Of a DNA stretch of 7,849 nucleotides, positions 1-6,215 are shown in pieces. How positions within the stretch are numbered: position 1 is the stretch's first letter; every line of letters begins with the position of its first letter. The notes beneath the pieces were generated by a model, which saw nothing but the letters and a program-made list of their open reading frames with translations, made no database searches and was not told the DNA's origin. The DNA comes from Chitinophaga pinensis (GTDB lineage Bacteria; Bacteroidota; Bacteroidia; M30B66). The stretch covers positions 1 to 7,849 of the forward strand of contig CALQRR010000065.1 in assembly GCA_943333015.1 (NCBI GenBank), given 5' to 3'. Both the position numbers and the translations under genes were made by a program.

Positions 1-117
1 CATGGTTTCCTTTGAACTGGCATCGGTCACCGTTCCTCTCACACGTGTTATCTGCGCAAGGAGCGATGATCCCGTGAATGACAAAAGAATGAAAAAGAGG
101 AAATGACGAATTGACAA
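1..117 (-). CDS. N-terminal fragment of a secreted carboxypeptidase-regulatory-like domain protein (cut by left edge)
   Basis: A minus-strand frame is open from a TTG at 115-117 to the window edge, giving 39 residues. It starts MSIRHF, has a hydrophobic core (FLFFILLSFTG) and an SLLAQ cleavage site near residue 22. It then reads ITRVRGTVTDASSKETM. A signal peptide followed by RGTVTDA is the classic entry into a carboxypeptidase-D regulatory-like beta-sandwich, found at the front of many Bacteroidetes outer-membrane proteins, including TonB-dependent receptors and DUF5686 proteins. The TTG start is inferred: no in-frame ATG lies between the upstream stop (TAA at 166-168) and the signal peptide, and a good promoter box ends about 40 bases upstream. 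A later start would destroy the signal peptide. Which family follows cannot be told from 39 residues; TRVRGTVTDASSKET looks somewhat more like DUF5686-type proteins than SusC-type receptors. Confidence 0.6.
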   Translation of the reverse strand, partial: MSIRHFLFFILLSFTGSSLLAQITRVRGTVTDASSKETM

Positions 118-155
118 GGGAACGCGGAACTTTAGAATGGCTTGATTAACATCTA

Positions 156-189
156 CAAAAATAGTTTAATCGTAACCAGCGGAACACAA
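156..189 (-). promoter_or_regulatory. Bacteroidetes-type promoter for the left-edge secreted protein
   Basis: On the minus strand TATTTTTG (156-163) matches the TAnnTTTG -7 consensus exactly. A TTG (187-189) lies 23 bases upstream, within the 17-23 spacing described for Flavobacterium promoters. Transcription would start near 149, giving a leader of about 32 bases before the TTG start codon. No Shine-Dalgarno sequence is seen, which is usual for the phylum. Confidence 0.5.
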
Positions 190-236
190 TAGATAAACGG
201 AGTGTTCACAGTTCTTCGTGAATAGCGCAGGGCAAT

Positions 237-262
237 AAAAAACCCCGGCTGTTAACCGGGGT
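237..262 (-). terminator. Intrinsic terminator of the DUF6341-like gene
   Basis: A perfect 7-bp stem (ACCCCGG at 242-248 pairing with CCGGGGT at 256-262) encloses a 7-base loop. It is followed on the minus strand by a U tract, seen as six A bases at 237-242 on the plus strand. It lies 35 bases past the stop codon of the small membrane protein gene at 298-459. It separates that transcript from the next minus-strand gene. A weaker 5-bp hairpin (AGGAG 275-279 with CTCCT 285-289) lies between the stop codon and the terminator. Confidence 0.85.
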
Positions 263-297
263 GCTGGAATGAGAAGGAGCGTTACTCCTGAAATGTC

Positions 298-459
298 TTA
301 GTGTTTCTTTTCCGGATTTTTGTACATCTGCACAATCCAGTAAACAAGGAAAAACGAAAGTGCTCCAATGAACAAAAGATTAACGGCAGAACCGATAGAA
401 GGCATGAATTTGAAAGTGAATTCAAAAAAGTCTCTAAGTGCGTAAACCAGCGTATCCAT
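298..459 (-). CDS. Small single-pass membrane protein, DUF6341-like
   Basis: This 53-residue protein starts MDTLVYALRDFF. An amphipathic aromatic stretch (residues 8-19) is followed by one membrane helix (about 22-44, IGSAVNLLFIGALSFFLVYW) and a short basic tail (MYKNPEKKH). Its size, the FFE segment near the start and the LVYWIVQ end of the helix resemble the flavobacterial DUF6341 family, which has no known function; this is recognised from memory without a search. The frame is open upstream to an ATG at 547-549, but the start at 457-459 is preferred. The extra 30 residues are charged and unlike the family, they would overlap the divergent gene, and a -7-like box lies at 479-486 between the two candidates. 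The strong terminator at 237-262 suggests a monocistronic transcript. Divergent neighbour: a DUF6427 protein. Confidence 0.65.
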   Translation of the reverse strand: MDTLVYALRDFFEFTFKFMPSIGSAVNLLFIGALSFFLVYWIVQMYKNPEKKH

Positions 460-467
460 GATTAATA

Positions 468-486
468 TAAATTTGTTGCGAAAGTA
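468..486. promoter_or_regulatory. Overlapping divergent promoter elements between the DUF6341-like and DUF6427 genes
   Basis: On the plus strand TAAATTTG (468-475) matches the TAnnTTTG -7 consensus and would start transcription near 482, giving a leader of about 38 bases before the GTG at 520. On the minus strand TACTTTCG (479-486) matches at seven of eight positions and would start near 472, about 13 bases before the ATG at 459. No TTG -33 element is obvious for either. Because the boxes are only three bases apart, polymerase bound at one would block the other. Confidence 0.35.
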
Positions 487-519
487 AGAATTTTCCGGAC
501 TCGTCTCTTTTCCTTCTCC

Positions 520-1521
520 GTGTTCATCAATTTTTTCAGGTCTGCTCATTTCGTCAACCTCCTCATGCTGCCTTTAGTGCTCATGGTGATGTGGGTATTT
601 ATATTGCCCAAACCCGACGTGAGCAATACGGAGAACGCCTTTCCGCTCTTTCTGTATGCGTTTCAATCTATTCGATCGAGCCGAATTATCCTCATTGGGA
701 TTTCGCTTTTGATGGTGGTTTTGCAGGCGTTTTTTCTCACCTCTGTTATCAATCGGCAAGGTGTTTTACGCGATAATTCGCATTTGCCGGCATTGCTGTA
801 TGTGGTGTTGATGAGCTGTTTTCCGGAGCAGCTCTCCTTCAATCCGCTCCTTTTTGCCAATTTCTTCATCATTATCTTCCTCAATTCACTGTTTAATTTT
901 TACCGATCCGACACCGCAGTATATGAAGTGTTTGATGCCGGTCTTTTTATTGGAATTGCGGCCTTGTTTTACTGGCCTTGCCTCTTTCTTTTCCCTTTAA
1001 CACTGGCCTCATTATACGTGCTCAGGCCTTTTGAATGGCGCGAATGGGCTGTGAGTGTTATTGGCGTTACGCTGCCATTTTTGTTTTTCGGAACAATTCT
1101 CTTCTGGTTCGATATGCTCAGTTTCAACAGTATCCGATCCATCCTCGAGCCCTTTTATAAAGTTCAGTTTTCGACCGCTTACAATGGAACATACATCATC
1201 CTAACCGCCATCCTCGCGGTCATTCTCATTGCATCTCTCTGGCGCTTTTCGCGCGATCTAAATACCTTTGCCAAACTCCGCACACGGAAATTTCTCGCCA
1301 TCATCGTTTGGTTTTTTCTGTTTGCATCCCTGAGTTACCTCGTTGCCTCCAAGCGCACCATGATTGGACTTTCGTTTTTAGCCATCCCTTTGTCCGTTAT
1401 CATCTCGAATTACTTTCTCTCGCTCAAAAATCAGTTACTGGCCGAGTTGATGTTTTTGCTGCTTCTGGCAGCGGTCATTTACAATCAGGTGCTTTATTTC
1501 CTTCAGTTTACAACTCTTTAA
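520..1521 (+). CDS. DUF6427 family polytopic inner-membrane protein
   Basis: This 333-residue protein is very hydrophobic, with about 9-10 predicted membrane helices (roughly 12-29, 54-75, 110-126, 139-167, 175-198, 221-241, 258-276, 281-298, 307-330). The central region carries features I associate with DUF6427: a long LPALLYVV...FPEQLSFNP stretch (89-109), FDAGLFIGIAALFYWP (138-153), then RPFEWREWAVSVIG (169-182). The family's function is unknown. The start is GTG at 520. This is chosen because the MFINFFRS opening and the first helix fit the family, while the next ATG (565) would cut into helix 1. Flavobacterial relatives often sit beside a DUF6341 gene and near nucleotide-metabolism genes such as upp and purD (from memory); here the DUF6341-like gene is divergent and purQ follows by 9 bases, probably in one operon. 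Confidence 0.8.
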   Translation: MFINFFRSAHFVNLLMLPLVLMVMWVFILPKPDVSNTENAFPLFLYAFQSIRSSRIILIGISLLMVVLQAFFLTSVINRQGVLRDNSHLPALLYVVLMSCFPEQLSFNPLLFANFFIIIFLNSLFNFYRSDTAVYEVFDAGLFIGIAALFYWPCLFLFPLTLASLYVLRPFEWREWAVSVIGVTLPFLFFGTILFWFDMLSFNSIRSILEPFYKVQFSTAYNGTYIILTAILAVILIASLWRFSRDLNTFAKLRTRKFLAIIVWFFLFASLSYLVASKRTMIGLSFLAIPLSVIISNYFLSLKNQLLAELMFLLLLAAVIYNQVLYFLQFTTL

Positions 1522-1530
1522 AAATCTGTT

Positions 1531-2271
1531 ATGTCTGCTCCAATCCGAATCGGTGTCGTTGTTTTTCCAGGATCAAACTGTGATCAGGATATGGTTGATG
1601 CACTTTCGGTTTACAGCAATGTGGAAGTGACAAAACTCTGGCACAAAGACCAGGATCTGCAAGGATCGCAACTGGTGATTTTGCCTGGCGGATTTTCTTA
1701 CGGAGATTATTTACGTTCGGGGGCTATTGCCCGATTTTCTCCCATCATGTCGGAAGTGATTTCCTATGCCAACGCAGGGGGATATTTGTTTGGAGTATGC
1801 AACGGATTTCAGATTTTGTGCGAATCGCTGCTATTACCCGGAGCATTGCTGCACAATAGTTCACATTCATTCATTTGTCAGAATGTGCATGTGCTGCCTG
1901 GCAACCATTCCACAGCAATCACCCGCAGCTTGAATCCTCAACAGGCGCTTAAAATCCCTATTGCTCATGGAGAAGGTCGGTATACCACCGATACCGATTC
2001 ATTGAAACGGCTTCAGGACAACGAGCAGATTATTTTTCGCTATTGCAGTGATGAAGGAATATTAGGCGATGATTTTAACCCGAATGGTTCCATGGATCAC
2101 ATTGCCGGCGTGTGCAATGCCCAGAAAAATGTTTTTGGTATGATGCCGCATCCGGAGCGCGCGGCCGACAGTCTGCTGGGTAATACCGATGGGAAAATCC
2201 TAATCAAAGGATTCTTACAGGAGCTGTTTGGTGAAGTGATGGAACCCGCCGATCAGAGCGTTTCGATGTAA
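1531..2271 (+). CDS. purQ: Phosphoribosylformylglycinamidine synthase subunit PurQ (glutaminase)
   Basis: PurQ is the class I glutamine amidotransferase subunit of FGAM synthase. It hydrolyses glutamine and passes ammonia to PurL for step 4 of de novo purine synthesis in the cytoplasm, with PurS as the third partner. The 246 residues cover the family's full length. Visible motifs are FPGSNCDQD (12-20), LPGGFSYGDYLRSGAIA (51-67), the nucleophile Cys90 in GVCNGFQ, IAHGEGRY (144-151), NPNGS (183-187), and His207 and Glu209 in MPHPER. These complete the Cys-His-Glu triad. A separate purQ implies that the organism uses the three-part PurS/PurL/PurQ enzyme rather than a single long PurL; the other subunits are not in this window. 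The gene follows the DUF6427 gene by 9 bases. About ten C-terminal residues (EPADQSVSM) look non-conserved, and part of that tail is antisense to the end of the convergent transporter gene. Confidence 0.97.
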   Translation: MSAPIRIGVVVFPGSNCDQDMVDALSVYSNVEVTKLWHKDQDLQGSQLVILPGGFSYGDYLRSGAIARFSPIMSEVISYANAGGYLFGVCNGFQILCESLLLPGALLHNSSHSFICQNVHVLPGNHSTAITRSLNPQQALKIPIAHGEGRYTTDTDSLKRLQDNEQIIFRYCSDEGILGDDFNPNGSMDHIAGVCNAQKNVFGMMPHPERAADSLLGNTDGKILIKGFLQELFGEVMEPADQSVSM

Positions 2272-3545
2272 TCGAGGTCTTTGCCAAACGTATCTTTCAA
2301 TCGGGACATCGAATAAGCAGCCAGTCCAATACAGACGATTCCCACGACCAACGCACTGCCAAGCATTCCCAAGCTTCCTTCGAGTAAGCGAAAGCTTCCT
2401 GTGATTGGAATCACCGCCCCACGTACAAAGTTGGGTACTGTGGAGGTCACCGTGCTGCGAATGTTTGTCCCAAATTGTTCCGCAGCAATGCTTACAAACA
2501 AGGCCCAAAAACCAGTCGCGAATCCTACCAGAAAACAAATGAAATAAAAATAGTTGCTCGACCTGTCTTCACTTCCAAAGAGATAGACCAGCATCATAGT
2601 GGCACTCATGGCTAGATACAGCATCACCACTTTTTTCCGGCTACGCCAAAACTGACTAAGCAAACCGCTTATCAAATCGCCAGCCGACAAGCCCAAGTAT
2701 GCGTACATCACCGCCTGACCGTTGATGACTTTACCGGAAATATTCAATACAGCAGGCTGCGAAAAATCTTCTGCCAAAGCAATGAGAATTCCGACCGCAT
2801 ACCATACAGGCAAGCCAATTAAGATGCAGTGAATGTATTTAAACGCAGTTTCTTTGGTAGAAAATAGTTTGAGGAACTCGCCCCGTTTTGCGCCATGATC
2901 GTGCAGTTTTCGGAACATACCCGATTCCAGAGTGCCCATCCGCAAAAGCAATAACATCAACCCCAAAAACCCACCGATGATATAAGCTACCTGCCAGTTA
3001 CCAAGAGCGAGGCCGGAGGTGTGTTCGATGAAATCGCGCAAAGCATGTCCATCTCCGCCTACAAGCGCAGCCAGCACAGCACCCAACGCTCCAAATGTGA
3101 CAATGATCATCGTTCCATATCCGCGGGTTTCCTTGCTCATGACTTCCGACACGAGTGTAATGCCCGCACCGAGTTCACCCGCCAGTCCAATTCCAGCAAT
3201 GAAACGTACCGAAGCATACGAAGGGATATCGGTCACAAAAGCATTCAGCACATTGGCCGCCGAATACAACAGGATCGATCCGAAAAGCACTTTCAAACGC
3301 CCTTTCTTATCACCCAAAATCCCCCACAAAACGCCCCCGATGAGCATGCCGCCCATTTGCCAATTGAACAAAGAAATACTGATGTCTTTGATGTGCGCCG
3401 GATCGGAAATGCCCAGTGCAAGCAGACTTTCTTTCTTTACAACATTGAAAAGGATCAAATCGTAGATGTCGACGAAATACCCTAATGCCGCGACAATTAT
3501 GAGCAGCAATGTTTGTTTGGGAATGCGGGGAGAAGTTACGTTCAT
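2253..3545 (-). CDS. MFS transporter (metabolite:H+ symporter-like)
   Basis: This 430-residue protein has 12 predicted membrane helices in two halves of six, typical of the major facilitator superfamily. Helix 1 contains GYFVDIYDL (22-30), an acidic helix-1 signature seen in the aromatic-acid/sugar-type symporters. The loop between helices 2 and 3 carries motif A, GILGDKKGR (75-83), with Asp79 and Arg83. Helix 4 has RFIAGIGLAGELGAG (114-128). The second half has EQFGTNIRST (356-365), a conserved site in the same group. The substrate cannot be told from sequence; a proton-coupled organic solute is the family expectation. The ATG at 3543-3545 overlaps the stop of the upstream hydrolase as ATGA, so translation is probably coupled and the two proteins may serve one pathway, for example uptake or efflux of a hydrolysis product (inference). 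Its last 19 bases overlap the end of purQ tail to tail. Confidence 0.9.
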   Translation of the reverse strand: MNVTSPRIPKQTLLLIIVAALGYFVDIYDLILFNVVKKESLLALGISDPAHIKDISISLFNWQMGGMLIGGVLWGILGDKKGRLKVLFGSILLYSAANVLNAFVTDIPSYASVRFIAGIGLAGELGAGITLVSEVMSKETRGYGTMIIVTFGALGAVLAALVGGDGHALRDFIEHTSGLALGNWQVAYIIGGFLGLMLLLLRMGTLESGMFRKLHDHGAKRGEFLKLFSTKETAFKYIHCILIGLPVWYAVGILIALAEDFSQPAVLNISGKVINGQAVMYAYLGLSAGDLISGLLSQFWRSRKKVVMLYLAMSATMMLVYLFGSEDRSSNYFYFICFLVGFATGFWALFVSIAAEQFGTNIRSTVTSTVPNFVRGAVIPITGSFRLLEGSLGMLGSALVVGIVCIGLAAYSMSRLKDTFGKDLDYIETL

Positions 3546-4381
3546 GCAGGAAGCTGTCCCTTGATCCAGTTCAGGATATATGAAAACACTTCTTCTTTTT
3601 CCGGCTCGTTGTGAATTTCATGATACATCCCCGGCCAGGATTTGTATTCGCTCATCAAATTGGCACGTTTCGCAAATTCGGCGGAAGCGGGTTCGGAGGT
3701 AATTTTATCTTCCTCGCCGTGCATAATCAGCGCCGGAATCTTGAGTTCGTTGGCATGTTGCAATGCATACATTCCCGAAGAATACAAATTGGTGAAGAAT
3801 GATGCAGTGATGCGGTCGTGCACGTATTTATCCTTCTGATAAGCCTCCACAACAGCTTTGTCGCGTGAGAGATGATTTACATTGAGTTTCGAGGACTGTG
3901 AAAATCCCGGATACAAATTGCGCATGATGTTGGCCAGCTTGAGTTGAATCGCCGGCGGTTCGAATGCAAGCCTCAACCATGGACCTGTGGCAATGACGCC
4001 TTTGAGCGCACTCGGTTTTTTTAAGGCATAATTCAACGCAACGTTTCCACCCATACTATGCCCATAGAGGAAAATGGGTTTCTGTTTGAATCTCAGATTT
4101 GCTCGTTCCACTAACTCTTCAATGCCTTCCAGCAGCTGGTTGAAATGCGTGATATGTCCCTTTTTTCCATCTGATCGTCCGTGGCCACGTTGGTCAAATG
4201 TGATGACCGCAATGTTGTTGGACGTGAAGAATTCTGCCAGTCGCCGATAGCGGCTGCTATGTTCGCCCATGCCGTGAACTAGAGCAATCACTGCAATAGG
4301 TTCCTGGATAGGCGACCAGACTTGTCCGAATAGTTTGAGTTGATCGGCTCCGGTTCTCCAGCTAAAGTCAGCGTGTTGCAT
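3542..4381 (-). CDS. Alpha/beta hydrolase, monoacylglycerol lipase/lysophospholipase-like
   Basis: This 279-residue protein is of the size and motif order of the serine-aminopeptidase S33 (Hydrolase_4) type, which includes monoacylglycerol lipase and lysophospholipase L2. Visible elements are the oxyanion loop LVHGMGEHSSRY (34-45), DQRGHGRSDGKKGHI (63-77) typical of monoglyceride lipases, the nucleophile elbow GHSMGG with Ser109, Asp225 in HGEEDKI, and His254 in GMYHEIHNEPEK. The catalytic triad is therefore intact. No signal peptide is visible, so a cytoplasmic location is likely. The probable reaction is hydrolysis of an acylglycerol or lysophospholipid ester; the true substrate is unknown. 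It is the first gene of a two-gene minus-strand operon with the MFS transporter (4-base overlap). A promoter-like pair of boxes lies at 4399-4431. Confidence 0.9.
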   Translation of the reverse strand: MQHADFSWRTGADQLKLFGQVWSPIQEPIAVIALVHGMGEHSSRYRRLAEFFTSNNIAVITFDQRGHGRSDGKKGHITHFNQLLEGIEELVERANLRFKQKPIFLYGHSMGGNVALNYALKKPSALKGVIATGPWLRLAFEPPAIQLKLANIMRNLYPGFSQSSKLNVNHLSRDKAVVEAYQKDKYVHDRITASFFTNLYSSGMYALQHANELKIPALIMHGEEDKITSEPASAEFAKRANLMSEYKSWPGMYHEIHNEPEKEEVFSYILNWIKGQLPA

Positions 4382-4398
4382 GGTAGATGTGTAAGCTG

Positions 4399-4431
4399 TA
4401 AAAATAGAAATGTTCTCTCAGCATTTACAAA
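4399..4431 (-). promoter_or_regulatory. Promoter for the hydrolase/MFS operon
   Basis: On the minus strand TTTG (4428-4431) is followed after 21 bases by TATTTTTA (4399-4406). The second box matches the Bacteroidetes TAnnTTTG -7 consensus except for the last base. Transcription would start near 4392, leaving a leader of about 11 bases before the ATG at 4381. It is divergent to the promoter box of the neighbouring plus-strand gene. Confidence 0.45.
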
Positions 4432-4472
4432 CTGTTTCTAGGAAAGCCTCTTCAACAGAACTGATGATTTCG

Positions 4473-4480
4473 TAGGTTTG
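4473..4480 (+). promoter_or_regulatory. -7 box for the EEP-family/GPx gene pair
   Basis: TAGGTTTG is an exact TAnnTTTG match 13 bases before the ATG at 4494. A start site about seven bases downstream would leave a very short leader (7-8 bases), or about 17 bases if translation starts at the second ATG (4503). No TTG is seen at the expected -33 distance. Confidence 0.4.
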
Positions 4481-4493
4481 AACTTTAAACAAA

Positions 4494-5579
4494 ATGAACA
4501 GTATGCTTCGACGAATCTTTCGACTTCTCGGTTTTCTTGTGATCCTGCTGGCGCTGACTTTCGGCGGACTGCTTTTGTTTTCTACGTTAACAGATTACCA
4601 ACCCGAGCCCGGAAGTGAAGAAACTGAAATTATGGAAGGAACAGCTGCGGTATCCTCACCCGGCGACACCCTTTCCTTGCTGATTTGGAACATTGGCTAC
4701 TGTGGTTTGGGGGCAGAAATGGATTTCTTTAACGATGGCGGAAAGATGGTTCGTGCCGATGAAGCGCAGGCTGAAACCTATTTGCAAGGTGTTTCATCCT
4801 TTTTAAGCACCATGAAAGACAGTGTGGATGTGTTAATGATTCAGGAGATTGATCGCAACAGCAAGCGCAGTTATTTCAAAGATCAGATTCCTGTCATTGC
4901 AGCACAATTGCCCGGGTTCACCTGGAGTTTTGCGCTTAATTATGATGTGAAATTTGTGCCGGTTCCCTTTGGATGGCCCTATACACCCTATGGAAAAACC
5001 CTTGGTGGATTGGTGAGCTACAGCAAAATCACCCCCAAATCGGCCACTCGTGTTCAGTTTCCAGGAGGATTTGGCTGGCCTACAAAACTCTACATGCTCG
5101 ACCGGTGCGCACTGGAATTACGCTATACATTATCATCTGGAAAAGAGCTCATCCTCGTCAACACGCACAACACGGCATATGATGCAACAGGTGAGATCAA
5201 AAAGGTGGAGATGGAATTTATGAAAAGCCGCTACGATGCCGAAGTAGCTAAGGGAAATAAAGTCATCATCGGGGGCGATTGGAATCAGGTTCCCCCAGGT
5301 TTTGATTCACAGCATTTCAGCAGGAATGTTTCGGAAGGGTATACGCCACAATCGCTTACAGCCGCCATGTTGCCTAAAGACTTCACTGTAAGTTACGATT
5401 CAACACTAGCCACCAACAGAAGCAATGTTACTCCGTATGTTGCCGATAGCACTTACACCACACTGATCGATTATTACCTGAGCTCTCCGGGTATTGAAGT
5501 GCTTTCTGTTCGGGGCATTGATTTGAAGTTTAAAAACAGCGACCATCAGCCGGTAATGCTCAAAGTGGTGCTGCATTAA
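4494..5579 (+). CDS. Membrane-anchored endonuclease/exonuclease/phosphatase (EEP) family protein
   Basis: This 361-residue protein has an N-terminal anchor: basic residues (RRIFR) then one hydrophobic helix (about 10-30), followed by a Pro/Glu-rich linker and a catalytic domain likely facing the periplasm. All hallmark EEP metal-dependent phosphoesterase motifs are present in order: LIWNIGY with Asn66, MIQEID with Glu118, NTHN (223-226), GGDWNQ with Asp262 and Asn264, and NSDHQP with Asp350 and His351. The fold includes DNases, inositol-phosphatases and sphingomyelinases; the substrate here cannot be assigned, and an extracytoplasmic site makes DNA repair unlikely. ATG codons at 4494 and 4503 are both possible starts. 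The next gene, a glutathione-peroxidase-family protein, begins about 51 bases downstream with no terminator between, so the two are probably co-transcribed. Confidence 0.88.
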   Translation: MNSMLRRIFRLLGFLVILLALTFGGLLLFSTLTDYQPEPGSEETEIMEGTAAVSSPGDTLSLLIWNIGYCGLGAEMDFFNDGGKMVRADEAQAETYLQGVSSFLSTMKDSVDVLMIQEIDRNSKRSYFKDQIPVIAAQLPGFTWSFALNYDVKFVPVPFGWPYTPYGKTLGGLVSYSKITPKSATRVQFPGGFGWPTKLYMLDRCALELRYTLSSGKELILVNTHNTAYDATGEIKKVEMEFMKSRYDAEVAKGNKVIIGGDWNQVPPGFDSQHFSRNVSEGYTPQSLTAAMLPKDFTVSYDSTLATNRSNVTPYVADSTYTTLIDYYLSSPGIEVLSVRGIDLKFKNSDHQPVMLKVVLH

Positions 5580-5630
5580 TCGCATGAACATATCAGCCGG
5601 TTGCCTGTTTCACTGGTCAATTTGAATCAA

Positions 5631-6215
5631 ATGAATTTCCGCCAACGCCTTTTAAAGTCACTTTATCCGACGATCATGAAACTCTCCGCTAAAGGGGAGA
5701 AAGGGAAAATGCTATTTAAACCCAAAGCAACCCGGGCCATGGTCTCCTCGGAACAACTTGAGGTGCAGCTTTCTTCGGGCAAAGCACTTTCCCTTGCCAG
5801 TCTCCGAGGGCGAAAAGTGCTGTTGGTGAATACCGCTTCCGAATGTGGATACACTGGGCAGTTTGCTGAATTGCAGCGGCTGCATGAAGAGATGGGTGAG
5901 AAGCTTCAGATTATCGGATTTCCTTCGAACGATTTCAAAGAGCAGGAAAAAGGAGACGATGCATCCATTTCAGCGTTTTGTCAGATCAATTTTGGCGTAA
6001 CGTTCCCTTTGGCTAAAAAATCAGTTGTGCTTCGAACAGCTTTTCAAAATCCAGTCTTTACCTGGCTCACCGATCCTTCGAGCAACGGTTGGAACGATCA
6101 GGAACCGGACTGGAACTTCAGCAAATACCTGCTCAATGAGCAAGGAGAACTCCTGGCGTATTTTGGACCGGCTGTTTCACCGGAAGATCCGAAGATCAAA
6201 GACTTGATTGGCTGA
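5631..6215 (+). CDS. Glutathione peroxidase family thiol peroxidase
   Basis: This 194-residue protein reduces hydroperoxides; most bacterial members of this family use thioredoxin rather than glutathione. The ATG at 5631 is chosen. The frame can be extended to a TTG at 5601, but that adds ten residues with no support. About 38 N-terminal residues precede the core (MNFRQRLLKSLYPTIM...), basic and partly hydrophobic, as in other Bacteroidetes members (from memory). The peroxidatic Cys72 lies in NTASECGYT, Trp161 and Asn162 in WNFSKYL, and Cys117 in SAFCQINFGVTFP is in the position of the resolving Cys of thioredoxin-dependent members. The usual FPCNQF motif is FPSNDF (97-102): the middle Cys is Ser, and the Gln of the catalytic tetrad is Asp101. 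It follows the EEP gene and ends in a TGA that abuts the convergent stop codon. Confidence 0.93.
   Translation: MNFRQRLLKSLYPTIMKLSAKGEKGKMLFKPKATRAMVSSEQLEVQLSSGKALSLASLRGRKVLLVNTASECGYTGQFAELQRLHEEMGEKLQIIGFPSNDFKEQEKGDDASISAFCQINFGVTFPLAKKSVVLRTAFQNPVFTWLTDPSSNGWNDQEPDWNFSKYLLNEQGELLAYFGPAVSPEDPKIKDLIG

Noticed and set aside
132..152. Six-codon reading frame (MLIKPF) upstream of the left-edge gene, considered as a leader peptide
   Set aside because: Its ATG lies at or upstream of the predicted transcription start (about 149-150), and its codons show no regulatory pattern such as repeated amino acids.
460..549. N-terminal extension of the small DUF6341-like protein to an ATG at 549
   Set aside because: The extra 30 residues are charged and not family-like, would overlap the GTG start of the divergent gene, and would span the -7-like box at 479-486.
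3019..3485. Two long plus-strand reading frames (148 and 154 codons) opposite the MFS gene
   Set aside because: They are antisense to a clear 12-helix transporter, their translations are low-complexity Ser/Pro/Ile- or Arg/Gln-rich, and no promoter or family motif supports them.
5601..5630. TTG start for the peroxidase ten codons upstream of the ATG
   Set aside because: The ATG at 5631 gives the family-like MNFRQRLLKSLYP opening; the extra residues have no recognisable support.
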